Positions 11,693-22,157 of a stretch of DNA of 64,000 nucleotides are shown in pieces. Each line of letters begins with the position of its first letter. Position 1 is the first letter of the stretch. The position numbers and the translations under genes are program-made. The notes beneath the pieces were generated by a model. The model searched no databases and was not told the DNA's origin. It was given only the letters and a program-made list of their open reading frames with translations. The DNA comes from Xanthomonas melonis. GTDB lineage: Bacteria > Pseudomonadota > Gammaproteobacteria > Xanthomonadales > Xanthomonadaceae. Location: assembly GCF_020783655.1 (NCBI RefSeq), contig NZ_JAJGQH010000003.1, positions 186,001 to 250,000 of the forward strand. The letters run 5' to 3'.

Positions 11693-12142
11693 GGTGAAGC
11701 TCCTTGGGTGGTAAACAACAGCGAACTGATGGGTGAGTGGGGTGTGTTGCCGGATGCCTGGCGCAGCGCTGGTGCGTGCGGTGTGCGCTGACGCTGGCCG
11801 GATGGGCCTGATGCGAAGGCGGGCGTGTGCGTACGCGGCAATCGGAGGCCCGGCAGCTGCGGACGCGAATGCTGCGGCGCCGTGCTGGGCGCCTGTCTGC
11901 GTCGACCTGGCGCGCCGCGATCGCGCATCCACGCGCCTGCCGTGGCCGGCACGATGGCCAGCCGCTGGCATGCACGGCACCCGCCGATCACGGCAGATGC
12001 CTCAGGCGCGATGATGTTGAGTACAACGACATTCCCCTCGATGCGGCCGGCCGCGTCCGCTTGGCGAACGCGGCGGTAAAGCGTGCAGTGGCGCACAGGC
12101 TACTCGCGGTGCGCGATGGACGCAAAGCCCGCATCTGGCGGC
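11693..12142. other. Intergenic region, no gene seen
   Basis: 450 bases between the CD225 gene and the end of the MFS-acyltransferase gene (both minus). Only GC-rich overlapping frames without recognisable protein; presumed to hold the promoter of the CD225-DUF2752 pair. Confidence 0.4.
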
Positions 12143-14065
12143 TCAGGGGTGGTCCTGGCGCAATCCGCGCACCTGCTGTTCGAGCAGCGCGGCGCTGGCC
12201 TGTTCGCCAGCGATGGCGGGGCCGGCGACCACTCCGATCTGCGCGCGCATCCGACGCGGCACGCGCATGCGGCCCAGGCGGGTGTCGCGGCGACTCCACA
12301 TGCTGGACCACATGCCGCGCAACGCCATGGGAACCACGGGCACCGGGCGCCGCTGCAGGATCTTCTCCACACCAGACTTGAACGCAGCGATCTCGCCATC
12401 CTTGGTCAAGGCGCCCTCGGGGAAGATGCAGACCAGCTCGCCGTCGGCCAGCGCTGCGTCGATACGGTCGAAGGCCTGCTGCATCAGTGCGGGGTCTTCG
12501 CGTGCGCCGGCGATCGGGATGGCCTTGGCGGTACGGAAGATCCAGCGCATCACCGGGATGCGGAAGATCTTGTAGTACATGACAAAGCGCACCGGGCGCG
12601 GAATCACCGCCGACAGGATCAGCGCATCCATGTAGCTGACGTGGTTGCACACCAGCAGGGCGGCGCCCTCGTCGGGCACGTGCGCATCGATGTCGTGCGC
12701 GCGCAGCCGGTACAGCACGCTCACCAGCACCCAGCTGAGGAAGCGCATCAGGAACTCGGGCACCAGGGTGAAGATCCACAGCGCCACCAGCGTGTTGGCG
12801 ATCGCCAGCGCCAGGAACACCTGCGGAATGCTCAGGCCAGGCAGCGGAATCCGCACGCCGAACAGCACCACTTGCGGCAACTGCAGCGCGATGCCGATCA
12901 CCGCCGCGGCGACGATGAACAACGAGTTCTGAATGTTGAGCCCGGCAATGACGCGTGACAGCTCGGCCTTGGGCGTGCGGCTCTGGATCAGCGCGAACAA
13001 CGGCACCACGAACAGACCGGTGAACAGGCCGATGCCGAGCAGATCCACGATCAGCCGCACGCTGCCGGCCTGCTGCACGAACTGGCCGATCGACAGATCG
13101 CTCACCGGCGCAGCGCCGGGACGGGCGAAGTACAAGTCCAGCAGAAAGGCGCTGATGCCGAATGCGCCCAGTGGCACCAGGCCGATTTCCACGGTACGCC
13201 CGGACAGCCGTTCGCACAGCAGCGAACCCACGCCGGTGCCGATCGAAAACAGCGCCAGCGCGAACACGTACAGGTCTTGCTGGCCGCCCAGATTGAGCTG
13301 GGCATAGGTGGGTAGCTGCGCGGTCAGCACGGTGCCGACGAACCAGAACCACGACACGCCCAGCACCGCGTTGCGGACCGCCGGCGTGCGCCGGGTCAGG
13401 CGCATGATGGCACGCGATTCGGGAATGGGGTTCCAGTTGATGGTCAGCTCCGGTGCGCCGGCGTCGACGCGCGGGACCAGCCGCGCCACCAGGTTGCCGG
13501 TGACGGCGATGACGATCACCGCAGTGGCGGCCGCCTCCGGACCATGGCTGCCGGCGATCTGGAAGATCAGCCCGCCGAAGATCATGCCGCACAGGATCGA
13601 GATCGAGGTGCCCATCTCGACCAGGCCGTTGCCGCCGGTGAGTTCTTCCGGCTTCAGCACCGACGGCAGGATCGAATATTTCACCGGCCCGAACAGGGTG
13701 GACTGCAGGCCGGTGCAGAACAGCGCCACCAGCAGGATCACCATGTTTTCGGTGATGAAGCCCACCGCAGCCAGCGACATGATCGCGATTTCCATCGTGG
13801 TGGTGATCACGATGAGCTTCTGCTTCTCCAGCTTCTCGGCGATCTGCCCGGCCAATGCGGAAAACAGGAAGTACGGCAGGATGAACAGAGCCGGCGCCAG
13901 ATTCGTGTAGAGCGTGCGCTGGGCCGCGTCGATGCCCAGGTAGAACAGCAGGCCGATGATGGCCTGCCGATACACGTTGTCGTTGAACGCGCCCAGCGCC
14001 TGGACGGCGAAGAACGGCAAGAAGCGGCGCTGCCTGAGCAGGGCGAACTGACTGTGACCGGACAT
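12143..14065 (-). CDS. MFS transporter fused to a PlsC-type acyltransferase
   Basis: 640-residue two-domain protein. Residues 1-420 form a 12-helix MFS domain starting FFAVQALGAFNDNVYRQ, like LplT lysophospholipid flippases. Residues 430-640 form a 1-acyl-glycerol-3-phosphate acyltransferase domain with the HX4D box in CNHVSYMDALIL and a FPEGALTKDG block. This is the first two parts of the LplT-Aas arrangement, lacking the third acyl-ACP synthetase domain found in some relatives. It likely imports and reacylates lysophospholipids at the inner membrane (inferred from family). The gene stands alone in a minus-strand region. Confidence 0.9.
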   Translation of the reverse strand: MSGHSQFALLRQRRFLPFFAVQALGAFNDNVYRQAIIGLLFYLGIDAAQRTLYTNLAPALFILPYFLFSALAGQIAEKLEKQKLIVITTTMEIAIMSLAAVGFITENMVILLVALFCTGLQSTLFGPVKYSILPSVLKPEELTGGNGLVEMGTSISILCGMIFGGLIFQIAGSHGPEAAATAVIVIAVTGNLVARLVPRVDAGAPELTINWNPIPESRAIMRLTRRTPAVRNAVLGVSWFWFVGTVLTAQLPTYAQLNLGGQQDLYVFALALFSIGTGVGSLLCERLSGRTVEIGLVPLGAFGISAFLLDLYFARPGAAPVSDLSIGQFVQQAGSVRLIVDLLGIGLFTGLFVVPLFALIQSRTPKAELSRVIAGLNIQNSLFIVAAAVIGIALQLPQVVLFGVRIPLPGLSIPQVFLALAIANTLVALWIFTLVPEFLMRFLSWVLVSVLYRLRAHDIDAHVPDEGAALLVCNHVSYMDALILSAVIPRPVRFVMYYKIFRIPVMRWIFRTAKAIPIAGAREDPALMQQAFDRIDAALADGELVCIFPEGALTKDGEIAAFKSGVEKILQRRPVPVVPMALRGMWSSMWSRRDTRLGRMRVPRRMRAQIGVVAGPAIAGEQASAALLEQQVRGLRQDHP

Positions 14066-14273
14066 GCAGTTTCCTTTGCGAACGCGCGCAGCCTAGCAGG
14101 CTTCCACGGCGTGCTGGTGGATGGGCGATGCGCCCGCTGCGCTGGCCTTGCCGAGGCTGTGCGTGGTTACCCGGCCGCCGCGCAGATCCATACGACTGCG
14201 TAGCGGCCTGGCAGCGCTGGACGTCGGGGCGCGGGGCCCTCGCGCCACCGTGTGCCTGCCCGGCGCGGACGCG

Positions 14274-15149
14274 CTAGGCGGGGGCGGCTCCACCCAGCAA
14301 GGCCACGAAGGCGCGCGCGGCCGGCGTGGGGTCCGGTCGCCACACTGCGTAGGTCTGGAAAACGAAGCGTTCCTTGAGCGCCACCGTCACCACGGTACGC
14401 ATCCTGCCGGCCATGGTCTGCGGCACGATCGCCACGGCCAGCCCGGCGGCGACCAGCTCACGCATCAGGTCGGCGTGGGTCACTTCGTACTGCTGGCGCT
14501 GCCGCAAGCCGGCCTGGTCGAAGGCGCCATCGACGATGCCGCGCACGCCGGCGCCGGCCACCAGCCCGGCCATCGGCTCGTCGTCCAGCTCGGCCAGCGC
14601 CACCCGCTTGCGCGTGGCGAAGCGGTGGGCGGCAGGCACGATCAAGGCCAGCGATTCTTCGTGCAGCAGCAGGCGTTGTGCGGGCAGCGCGACCTGCGGG
14701 CCGACCCCGACCAGGGCCACGTCCAGGCGACCTTCGCTCAGGTCGTGCAGCAAGGCCTCGCTCATGGCGGTACGCAGGTGCACGTCCACGCGCGCGTGTG
14801 CGGTGCGGAACTGGCGCAGCAGTGCCGGTACCCGCACCGTAGTCAGCGAGGAGATCTGCCCCAGCGTGAGCCGCCCGCGCACCGTGCCCAAGGCCTGCGC
14901 CATTTCGTCATGCAGGCGCTCGGCCGCGCGCAGGGTCTGGCGGGCGTTATGCAGGAACACCTCGCCGGCCGCCGTGGGGCGCACCTGACGCGGGCCGCGC
15001 TCGAACAGGCGCGCGCCCAGCGCTTCCTCGATCTTGGCCACCTGGTGGCTGAGTGCCGATTGCACCGTGTTGCAGCGACGGGCGGCAGCAGTGAAGCCGC
15101 CTTCTTCGGCCACGGCCACGGCAAATTCCAGCTGTCGCAGGGTGAACAT
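14274..15149 (-). CDS. LysR-family transcriptional regulator
   Basis: 291-residue regulator with the N-terminal winged helix (LRQLEFAVAVAEEGGFTAAA, then VQSALSHQVAKIEEALG) and a C-terminal periplasmic-binding-like effector domain from about residue 90. It is divergent from an MFS exporter gene with only 97 bases between the starts, the usual layout for a LysR regulator controlling its neighbour. The effector is unknown. AT-rich DNA in the shared intergenic stretch (around 15155-15200, AAAAAAAGATGGGCACAG) is the likely binding region. Confidence 0.92.
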   Translation of the reverse strand: MFTLRQLEFAVAVAEEGGFTAAARRCNTVQSALSHQVAKIEEALGARLFERGPRQVRPTAAGEVFLHNARQTLRAAERLHDEMAQALGTVRGRLTLGQISSLTTVRVPALLRQFRTAHARVDVHLRTAMSEALLHDLSEGRLDVALVGVGPQVALPAQRLLLHEESLALIVPAAHRFATRKRVALAELDDEPMAGLVAGAGVRGIVDGAFDQAGLRQRQQYEVTHADLMRELVAAGLAVAIVPQTMAGRMRTVVTVALKERFVFQTYAVWRPDPTPAARAFVALLGGAAPA

Positions 15150-15246
15150 GCGATCTCAAAAAAAGATGGGCACAGTGAAAACAATACATTGGAAAGATGC
15201 CGACGCGTTGCCCACACTGCGCCCACTCCTTCTCCAGGCCAACGCC

Positions 15247-16437
15247 ATGACCGCCGAGTCCACTGCCCACCCACCGCTGCCGCGTCGCCTGGTGTTGCTG
15301 ATGGCCGCCGCCACCGGGCTGGCGGTGGCCAGCAACTATTACGCGCAGCCGCTGCTGGAAACGCTGGCGCAGGCGTTCGCCATCCAGGTGCGCAGCGCCG
15401 GCGCGGTGGTGACTGCCGCGCAGCTGGCGTACGCGGCCGGTCTGCTGTTGCTGGTACCGCTGGGCGACCGGCTGGAGCGGCGTGGGCTGATCGTGGGGCT
15501 GTTCGTGCTCAGTGCGGCCGGGCTGCTGGTCAGTGCCGCGTCGCACAGCTTTGGCATGTTGCTGGTGGGTACGATCGTGACCGGCGCCAGCTCGGTGGCC
15601 GCGCAGATCCTGGTGCCGTTCGCCGCCACCCTGGCCGCACCGCACGAGCGCGGGCGGGCGATCGGCACGGTGATGAGCGGCTTGCTGCTGGGCATTTTGC
15701 TGGCACGTACGGCGGCTGGCCTGCTGGCCGGAGTTGGCGGCTGGCAGACGGTGTACTGGATCGCCTCGAGCCTGCTGCTGCTGACTGCCGCACTGCTGTG
15801 GCGCGGGCTGCCGCGGCATCCCGGCAATGCGCGATTGTCCTACCCGCGGTTGGTGGGCTCGGTGCTGACGCTGCTGCGCGACGATGCGGTGCTGCGTGCG
15901 CGTTCGGTGCTGGGCGGGCTGATCTTTGCCGGCTTCAGCATGTTCTGGACCACGCTGGCGTTCCTGCTGTCCGGGCCGGCGTACGGCTACGGTACGGCGG
16001 TGATCGGGTTGTTCGGCCTGATCGGTGCGGCCGGCGCGCTGGCGGCCAATCGCTCCGGCCACTGGTCCGACCGCGGCCATGGCGACCGTGTCAGTTGGGG
16101 CGGACTGCTGATGCTGCTCGCGTCATGGGGGCTGCTGGCGTTCGCTCCGCAATCGATGGCGCTGCTGATCGTGGGCGTGCTGCTGCTGGATATCGCGGTA
16201 CAGGGCGTGCACATCGCCAATCAGAGCGTGATCTACCAACGCAATCCGCAGGCGCGCAACCGCATCACCTCGGCCTATATCACCTGTTACTTCATCGGCG
16301 GCGCGGTGGGCTCGACCCTGAGTACGGCGGCCTATGCACAGGCCGGCTGGACGGGCGTGGTGATCGGTGGCGCGGTGCTGGCGCTGGCGGCGTTGGGGTG
16401 GGTGGCGCTCAGTGTGTCGCGGGGCGCCTGGAAGTAA
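15247..16437 (+). CDS. MFS transporter (drug/arabinose exporter-like)
   Basis: 396-residue twelve-helix MFS protein. N-terminal GLAVASNYYAQPLLETLAQA and the loop GDRLERRGLI match the YnfM/AraJ-like exporter group. ATG 15247 was chosen because the upstream extension to 15034 runs back through the LysR gene. It is transcribed divergently from the LysR regulator, which probably controls it. Stop codon is followed within three bases by the 137-bp repeat element, which may serve as a transcription end for this gene and the convergent yccS-like gene. Substrate unknown. Confidence 0.9.
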   Translation: MTAESTAHPPLPRRLVLLMAAATGLAVASNYYAQPLLETLAQAFAIQVRSAGAVVTAAQLAYAAGLLLLVPLGDRLERRGLIVGLFVLSAAGLLVSAASHSFGMLLVGTIVTGASSVAAQILVPFAATLAAPHERGRAIGTVMSGLLLGILLARTAAGLLAGVGGWQTVYWIASSLLLLTAALLWRGLPRHPGNARLSYPRLVGSVLTLLRDDAVLRARSVLGGLIFAGFSMFWTTLAFLLSGPAYGYGTAVIGLFGLIGAAGALAANRSGHWSDRGHGDRVSWGGLLMLLASWGLLAFAPQSMALLIVGVLLLDIAVQGVHIANQSVIYQRNPQARNRITSAYITCYFIGGAVGSTLSTAAYAQAGWTGVVIGGAVLALAALGWVALSVSRGAWK

Positions 16438-16439
16438 GA

Positions 16440-16576
16440 GCGATTAACAGAACTACTGCGCAGCCGCCAGACGGGCGCGGCCGGTGCTCGGAATCGGCAT
16501 GTACCACACGTACACTCCGGTTCCTCCGCGCCGTCCACACCCACCTGACGACCGCTCGCTACGTTCTGTCAGCCGC
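16440..16576. repeat. 137-bp imperfect-palindrome repeat, copy 1
   Basis: Ends are GCGATTAACA and TGTCAGCCGC, an imperfect terminal inverted repeat. The same 137-bp unit occurs inverted at 41363-41499 with about ten mismatches. The two halves of the unit also resemble each other's reverse complement, so the whole can fold into a long hairpin. It lies between convergent genes, and its right end supplies the last five codons and the TAG stop of the yccS-like gene. No transposase is inside; this fits a MITE-like or REP-type element. Confidence 0.8.
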
Positions 16577-18814
16577 TTTAAGCCTGTCCTTGGGAGCGGC
16601 GTTGTCGGCCGGTGCCTCGGTGACGGCCAGCGCCGCGTCACGCAGAGTGGGCAGCAGGCGCAGGGTCAGCGCCAGCTGGTCGCGCACCAGGCGTTGCTTG
16701 GGCGGCAGCTGGAGCGCGTGCTGTTCGAGCGCTTCGGCCATGGCCAGTTCGTCGCTCTCGTCGTGCTGCGGCAAGGGCTGGCGTTGGCCCAGTGCGGTGG
16801 CGAGGTCGCCGAGCGCGCGCTGCAGGTAGTCGCCGGCCCGGGCGATGCTGGCATCGTGTTCGCCGTCGAGCGCGGCGCGGTGCGCACCCAGCGCGGAGAG
16901 GTAGCCGAGCAAGGTGTTGGACAGCGCCAGGAAACGGAAGCCCGCGTCCAGGTTGCGCCGGTAACGGCCCGGCTCGCGCAGCATGTTGGACAGCGCCACC
17001 GACAGCGCGGCGTCGGCATTGTGCATGTCGCGGCGCGCGATGCGGTACGGCAGATCGTCGCGCATGCCGCTGGCATATTGCTCCAGCACCTGGCCCAGGT
17101 AACGCGCGCAGCTGGCCAGTACCGTGGCCATCACCTGGTTGAGGCGGCGGCCCTGCCAGTCGGGCAGGATCAGGAACGAGGCCGCTGCGGCGATGGCGCA
17201 GCCGATCACGGTGTCGATCAGGCGCGGCCAGATCAGCACGAAGCCATCGCCGAGCAGGTTGAAGCAGAACAGCGCCATCACCGTGATGCCGGCGGTGGCC
17301 AGCATGTAGCGATCGGTGCGCGCGATGAAGAACACCAGGGTGGCCACCAGGGCGAGCAGCAGCTGCACTTGCGTGCTGGGAAACAGCTGCATCAGCGCCC
17401 AGGTGGCGACCAGGCCGATCAGGGTACCGGCAATGCGTTGCACCAGCCGCCGCCGGGTGGCGCCGTAGTTGGGGCGGCACACGAATGCGGTGGTGAGCAG
17501 GATCCAGTAGCCGTTGTCGGCATGGATGGACAGCATCACCGCGTAACCCACCACCAGCGCGATGGCCATGCGCAGGCCATGCCGGAACAGCACCGAGCCG
17601 GGGGTGAGTTGCTGGCCCAGGCGCGCGGCCATTTCGCGCAAGGTGTGCGGGGACGAGTCGCGCAGCCGGGTATCGAGGTTGTCGCTGGTGGAATCGGACT
17701 GCGCCGCTTCGGACAGGCGCCGTTCGATGCTCTGCAGATTGGTGACCAGCAGCTCCAGTGCGCCCAGCAGGCGGGTCAGCGCGGGATCGGCACGCGCATG
17801 CAGGTAGTCCAACGACTGACGCAGGTCGTCGGTGGCCAGGCGGCTGTTGTCGCCGTAGTCGAACGGCTGGCGCAGGCGGATCGCCTCGCCCAGCGCGGCG
17901 CAGGCCTTGCCCTGTAGCGCGAGCAGGCGCTGGCAGCGGTACAGCACATCGCTATGGAAGAACGCATCGGTCAGCGCTTCGTACGGGTAATGCGAGGAGC
18001 TGGCGCGCTCGTGGAATTCCTGCGCCATGTAGTACAGCCGGAAATACAGCCCCGATTGCACGCCCGGCCGTCCCGAGCGGCCGAAGCGGCTGATGATGGC
18101 GGTCTTGGCCGCGTTGAGCGCGGCCACCACGCGGGCGTTCTGTTCGGCCAGCGCCAGCCGGCGCGCATGCAGGTCGCTCTGGCGCACCGGCTCGAACAGG
18201 TCGGCCTTGCGCCGCAGATACAGGCCCAGCTCGAAGAACAGCCGCGACAGCCGCTCGCGCACCGGGCGATTGGCGAACAGGATGGTCCACAGGATCGACA
18301 GCACCCCGTACCAGCCGGCGCCGATCATCAGCAACGCCGCACCCTGCCAGGCGATGCGCGGATCGTGGCCGCCATGTTGGTCCATGCCGATCATGGCGTA
18401 GATCGACAAGGCCACCGTGGCCTGTGCGATCGAGGCATAGCGCTCGCCCAGCGCGCCCAGCAGCGTAAGCGAGAACGTCGCCACGGCCAGGCCGATCACG
18501 AACGGCAGCGGGTAGGGGAACAGCACGGTGACCGACGCGGCGGCGGCCGCGAAGCAGAGCAACGACAGCAGTACCGATTTGGTGCGGCCCAGCCAGTTGT
18601 CGTCGGTCTCGGCAATGGCGCTGGCGATGATGCCCAGGAACAGCGCCGGCACCGCGGTCAGCTGCTGCCGGTGCCAGCACACGCCCAGCGCCACCGCCAG
18701 CGCGATGAACACACGCAGGCCGTAGCTGGCCTTTTCATGGGCCCACAGGCGGCTGAGGCGGGTTTCGAAGGACGTGGCGGCCACGGTCTCGGCAAGGGCA
18801 GGCGTGACCGGCAT
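16559..18814 (-). CDS. YccS/YhfK-family inner-membrane protein
   Basis: 751-residue protein with the FUSC/YccS plan. A block of six hydrophobic segments (about 30-180) precedes a long cytoplasmic helical region (190-400). A second transmembrane block (about 418-545) with GYWILLTTAFVCRPNYGATR follows, then a C-terminal soluble domain. Members are putative transporters related to aromatic-acid exporters; substrates are generally unknown. The last codons (A-A-D-R-T-stop) lie inside the 137-bp repeat, so the natural C terminus was probably altered by insertion of that element. Confidence 0.88.
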   Translation of the reverse strand: MPVTPALAETVAATSFETRLSRLWAHEKASYGLRVFIALAVALGVCWHRQQLTAVPALFLGIIASAIAETDDNWLGRTKSVLLSLLCFAAAAASVTVLFPYPLPFVIGLAVATFSLTLLGALGERYASIAQATVALSIYAMIGMDQHGGHDPRIAWQGAALLMIGAGWYGVLSILWTILFANRPVRERLSRLFFELGLYLRRKADLFEPVRQSDLHARRLALAEQNARVVAALNAAKTAIISRFGRSGRPGVQSGLYFRLYYMAQEFHERASSSHYPYEALTDAFFHSDVLYRCQRLLALQGKACAALGEAIRLRQPFDYGDNSRLATDDLRQSLDYLHARADPALTRLLGALELLVTNLQSIERRLSEAAQSDSTSDNLDTRLRDSSPHTLREMAARLGQQLTPGSVLFRHGLRMAIALVVGYAVMLSIHADNGYWILLTTAFVCRPNYGATRRRLVQRIAGTLIGLVATWALMQLFPSTQVQLLLALVATLVFFIARTDRYMLATAGITVMALFCFNLLGDGFVLIWPRLIDTVIGCAIAAAASFLILPDWQGRRLNQVMATVLASCARYLGQVLEQYASGMRDDLPYRIARRDMHNADAALSVALSNMLREPGRYRRNLDAGFRFLALSNTLLGYLSALGAHRAALDGEHDASIARAGDYLQRALGDLATALGQRQPLPQHDESDELAMAEALEQHALQLPPKQRLVRDQLALTLRLLPTLRDAALAVTEAPADNAAPKDRLKAADRT

Positions 18815-19039
18815 TATTGCCGCAGCCGCACTCTGCCGGTGTGGACAGGGGCTAGTCCTTTGTCAGTAGCCGGCATGGGTGCGGACTGTAGCGGCGTACG
18901 CGATTGCGCCGCAGCCTCGCTGCATGGCCGCTTACCGCGCTTGGCGACTTTGCAACCTGTTGAACACAGCCTGCTCGGTGACCATCAGCGAGCCGTTGCT
19001 CTGTTCGGCCGACAAGCAGCGGATGTCCGTGCTTGCCCC

Positions 19040-19080
19040 CATCCGCCCTTCGGGCACCTTCCCCCGCCAGCGGGGGAAGG
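19040..19080 (-). terminator. Stem-loop just downstream of purD
   Basis: CCTTCCCCCG (19057-19066) pairs perfectly with CGGGGGAAGG (19071-19080) around a CCAG loop, eight bases past the purD stop on the minus strand. A smaller GCCC-TTCG-GGC hairpin follows. There is no U-run, so it may be a weak terminator or an mRNA 3' protector. Confidence 0.5.
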
Positions 19081-19087
19081 ACACTGC

Positions 19088-20383
19088 TTAGCCCTGCACG
19101 TCACGTTCGCGCGCGATCGCACGCCAGCCGATGTCGCTGCGGTGGAAGGCGTTGGGCCAGTGGATCGGCTGCAGGCCGGCATAGGCGCTGCGCTGGGCGT
19201 CCTGCACGCTGTCGCCGAGCGCGGCCACGCACAGCACGCGGCCGCCGGCGCTGAGCACCTGGCCGTCGGCATTCAAGGTGGTGCCGGCGTGGAAGACCTT
19301 GGCGCTGGCCGGCACGGCATCCAGGCCGGTGATGACCTCGCCGGTCACCGGTGCTTCCGGATACGGCCTGGCCGCGATCACCACACCCAGCGACGGGCGC
19401 CGATCCCACTGCGCCTGCACGCGGTCGAGTGTGCCGTCGATGGCCGCTTCAACCAGCTCCACCAGGTCCGACTGCAGGCGCAGCATCACCGGCTGGGTTT
19501 CCGGGTCGCCGAAGCGCACGTTGAATTCGATCACCTTGGGCGCGCCCTGTGCGTCGATCATCAGCCCGGCATACAGAAATCCGGTGAACGGCACGCCGTC
19601 GGCGATCATGCCCTGCACGGTGGGCTCGACCACTTCGCGCATCACCCGCGCATGCACCTCCGGCGTCACCACCGGGGCCGGTGAGTAGGCGCCCATGCCG
19701 CCGGTATTGGGGCCGGTGTCGCCATCGCCCACGCGCTTGTGGTCCTGGCTGGTGGCCATCGGCAGGGCGTGCTTTCCATCGACCATGGAGATGAAGCTGG
19801 CTTCTTCGCCATCGAGGAACTCTTCGATCACCACGCGTGCGCCGGCATCGCCGAATGCATTGCCCGAGAGCATGTCGCGTACCGCGTCTTCGGCCTCGGC
19901 CAAGGTCATCGCCACGATCACGCCCTTGCCGGCGGCCAGGCCGTCGGCCTTGACCACGATCGGTGCGCCCTTCTCGCGCACATACGCCAGCGCCGCATCC
20001 ACCTCGGTGTGCACGGCGTAATACGCGGTGGGAATGCCGTGGCGGGCGAGGAAGTCCTTGGCGAAGGCCTTGCTGCCTTCCAGCTGCGCCGCCTTGGCGG
20101 TGGGCCCGAAGATGCGCAGGCCGGCGGCGTGGAAGCGGTCGACCACACCGAGCACCAGCGGCACTTCCGGGCCGACCACGGTGAGCGCGACGGCCTCGCG
20201 CTGCGCCAGTGCCAGCAGGCCATCCAGATCGTCGACCTTGATCGCGACATTGCGGCATTTGGCTTCGCTGGCGGTGCCGGCATTGCCCGGCGCCACCAGC
20301 ACTTCGCCAACGCGTGCGGATTGGGCGATCTTCCAGGCCAGCGCGTGTTCGCGGCCGCCGGAGCCGATGACGAGGATTTTCAT
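19088..20383 (-). CDS. purD: Phosphoribosylamine-glycine ligase PurD
   Basis: ATP-grasp enzyme of de novo purine synthesis that joins glycine to phosphoribosylamine to make GAR. The 431 residues match the usual length. Motifs: [19 protein letters not shown] at the N terminus, [18 protein letters not shown], the nucleotide-binding [11 protein letters not shown], and [27 protein letters not shown] is also present. Downstream of purH on the same strand with a 116-bp spacer that carries an inverted repeat; both genes catalyse steps of the same pathway. Confidence 0.97.
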   Translation of the reverse strand: MKILVIGSGGREHALAWKIAQSARVGEVLVAPGNAGTASEAKCRNVAIKVDDLDGLLALAQREAVALTVVGPEVPLVLGVVDRFHAAGLRIFGPTAKAAQLEGSKAFAKDFLARHGIPTAYYAVHTEVDAALAYVREKGAPIVVKADGLAAGKGVIVAMTLAEAEDAVRDMLSGNAFGDAGARVVIEEFLDGEEASFISMVDGKHALPMATSQDHKRVGDGDTGPNTGGMGAYSPAPVVTPEVHARVMREVVEPTVQGMIADGVPFTGFLYAGLMIDAQGAPKVIEFNVRFGDPETQPVMLRLQSDLVELVEAAIDGTLDRVQAQWDRRPSLGVVIAARPYPEAPVTGEVITGLDAVPASAKVFHAGTTLNADGQVLSAGGRVLCVAALGDSVQDAQRSAYAGLQPIHWPNAFHRSDIGWRAIARERDVQG

Positions 20384-20396
20384 GTGAGTACGGGGA

Positions 20397-20499
20397 TTTG
20401 GGAGTCGGGGTTAGGGATTGGTCAACGCAGGATCACGGATCGGAGCGAGCGAGAGGCGGTGCCACCAATCCCCACTCCCGAATCCCCAATCCCGGTCCG
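20397..20499. repeat. Inverted repeat in the purH-purD spacer
   Basis: GGGATTTGGGAGTCGGGG and AGGGATTGGT on one side face ACCAATCCCCACTCCCG and AATCCCCAATCCC on the other, so the spacer can form a long imperfect hairpin. The same GGGATT/GGGAGT vocabulary occurs in the groES-groEL spacer (47141-47255). Confidence 0.6.
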
Positions 20500-22083
20500 T
20501 CAGTGCCGGAAATGGCGCACGCCGGTGAACACCATCGCGATGCCGTGTTCGTCGGCGGCGGCGATCACCTCGCCATCGCGCATCGAGCCGCCGGGCTGGA
20601 TCACCGCCTGGATGCCGGCCGCGGCCGCGGCGTCGATGCCGTCGCGGAACGGGAAGAACGCATCGGAAGCCATCACCGAGCCGGCCACCGTGAGCTTGGC
20701 TTCTTCGGCCTTGAGCGCGGCGATCTTGGCGCTGACCACGCGGCTCATCTGCCCAGCGCCCACGCCGATGGTGCGGCTGTCCTTGGCGTAGACGATCGCG
20801 TTGGACTTGACGTACTTGGCCACGCGCCAGGCGAACAGCAGATCGGCCAGTTCGGCCTCGCTGGGTGCGCGCTGGGTCACCACGCTCAATTCGCCCAGCG
20901 ACATGCCGCGATTGTCGGCCGACTGCATCAGCAGGCCCGAGCCGATCCGCTTGGTGTCGTAGTTGTTCAAGCCGTTGCCGTGCGGGATCTTGAGCACGCG
21001 CACATTGGCCTTCTTGCTGGCGTAGTCGAGCGCGCCGGCCTCGTAGTCGGGCGCGATCAGCACTTCGACGAACTGGCGATCCAGGATCGCCTTGGCGGTG
21101 GCCGCATCCAGTGGCGTATTGAAGGCCAGGATGCCACCGAAGGCGCTGGTGGGATCGGTGGCATAGGCCAGTTCGTAGGCATCGCCGCAGGCCACACCCA
21201 CCGCCACGCCACAGGGGTTGGCATGCTTGACGATCACGCAGGCCGGAGCGTCGAACTGACGCACGCATTCCCACGCCGCATCGGCATCGGCCAGGTTGTT
21301 GTAGCTCAGTTCCTTGCCCTGCAACTGCTGGAAGGTGGCCAGCGTGCCCGGCACCGGATACAGGTCGCGGTAGAACGCGCCGGCCTGATGCGGGTTCTCG
21401 CCGTAGCGCAGGTCCATCACCTTGACGAAGTTGGAGTTGATCTGCGCCGGGAAGGGGCTGCGCGTGGGCACGGCTTCGGCGCTGTCGGCCACCGCCGAGA
21501 GGTAGTTGCTGATGGCCGCGTCGTACTGCGCCACGCGGTTGAATGCGGCCACCGACAGCGCGAAGCGCTTGGCGGCCGAGAGCTGGCCGTCGTTGGCCTC
21601 CAGCTCGGCCAGCAGCTCGGGGTATTGCGCCGGGTCGGTGGCCACCGCCACACGGGCGAAATTCTTGGCCGCGCTGCGCAGCATCGCCGGGCCGCCGATG
21701 TCGATGTTCTCCACCGCCTCGGCCAGGGTGCAGTCGGCCTTGACCGTGACCGACTCGAACGGATACAGGTTCAGCACCAGCAGGTCGATCGGCACGATGC
21801 CGTGTTCGGCCATCACCGCTTCATCGGTGCCGGCGCGGCCGAGCAGGCCGCCGTGCACCAGCGGATGCAGGGTCTTGACGCGGCCGTCCATCATTTCCGG
21901 GAAACCGGTGAGATCGGCCACGTCCTGGACCGGCAGGCCGGCCTCGCGGATCGCCTTGGCGGTGCCGCCGGTGGACAGCAGCGCGACCTTGCGCGCCACC
22001 AGCGCGCGGGCCAGGTCGAGCAGGCCGGTCTTGTCGGAAACGGAGAGCAGGGCCCGGCGCACGGGCAGCAAATCAGTGGCCAT
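20500..22083 (-). CDS. purH: Bifunctional AICAR transformylase / IMP cyclohydrolase PurH
   Basis: Catalyses the last two steps to IMP. The 527 residues comprise the N-terminal IMP cyclohydrolase domain (1-200; [20 protein letters not shown], then [13 protein letters not shown]) and the C-terminal transformylase domain (KHANPCGVA with the catalytic Lys-His, [23 protein letters not shown]). The start ATG 22083 lies 74 bases from the divergent CDP-alcohol phosphotransferase gene, so the two share a short bidirectional promoter region. purD follows downstream. Confidence 0.97.
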   Translation of the reverse strand: MATDLLPVRRALLSVSDKTGLLDLARALVARKVALLSTGGTAKAIREAGLPVQDVADLTGFPEMMDGRVKTLHPLVHGGLLGRAGTDEAVMAEHGIVPIDLLVLNLYPFESVTVKADCTLAEAVENIDIGGPAMLRSAAKNFARVAVATDPAQYPELLAELEANDGQLSAAKRFALSVAAFNRVAQYDAAISNYLSAVADSAEAVPTRSPFPAQINSNFVKVMDLRYGENPHQAGAFYRDLYPVPGTLATFQQLQGKELSYNNLADADAAWECVRQFDAPACVIVKHANPCGVAVGVACGDAYELAYATDPTSAFGGILAFNTPLDAATAKAILDRQFVEVLIAPDYEAGALDYASKKANVRVLKIPHGNGLNNYDTKRIGSGLLMQSADNRGMSLGELSVVTQRAPSEAELADLLFAWRVAKYVKSNAIVYAKDSRTIGVGAGQMSRVVSAKIAALKAEEAKLTVAGSVMASDAFFPFRDGIDAAAAAGIQAVIQPGGSMRDGEVIAAADEHGIAMVFTGVRHFRH

Positions 22084-22157
22084 CGGTGGGGGATGTCGAA
22101 GCGGAGCAGCCGATATTGTAGGCTGCGCCAGCGCTCGAATGGACTCAACATTCCCGT

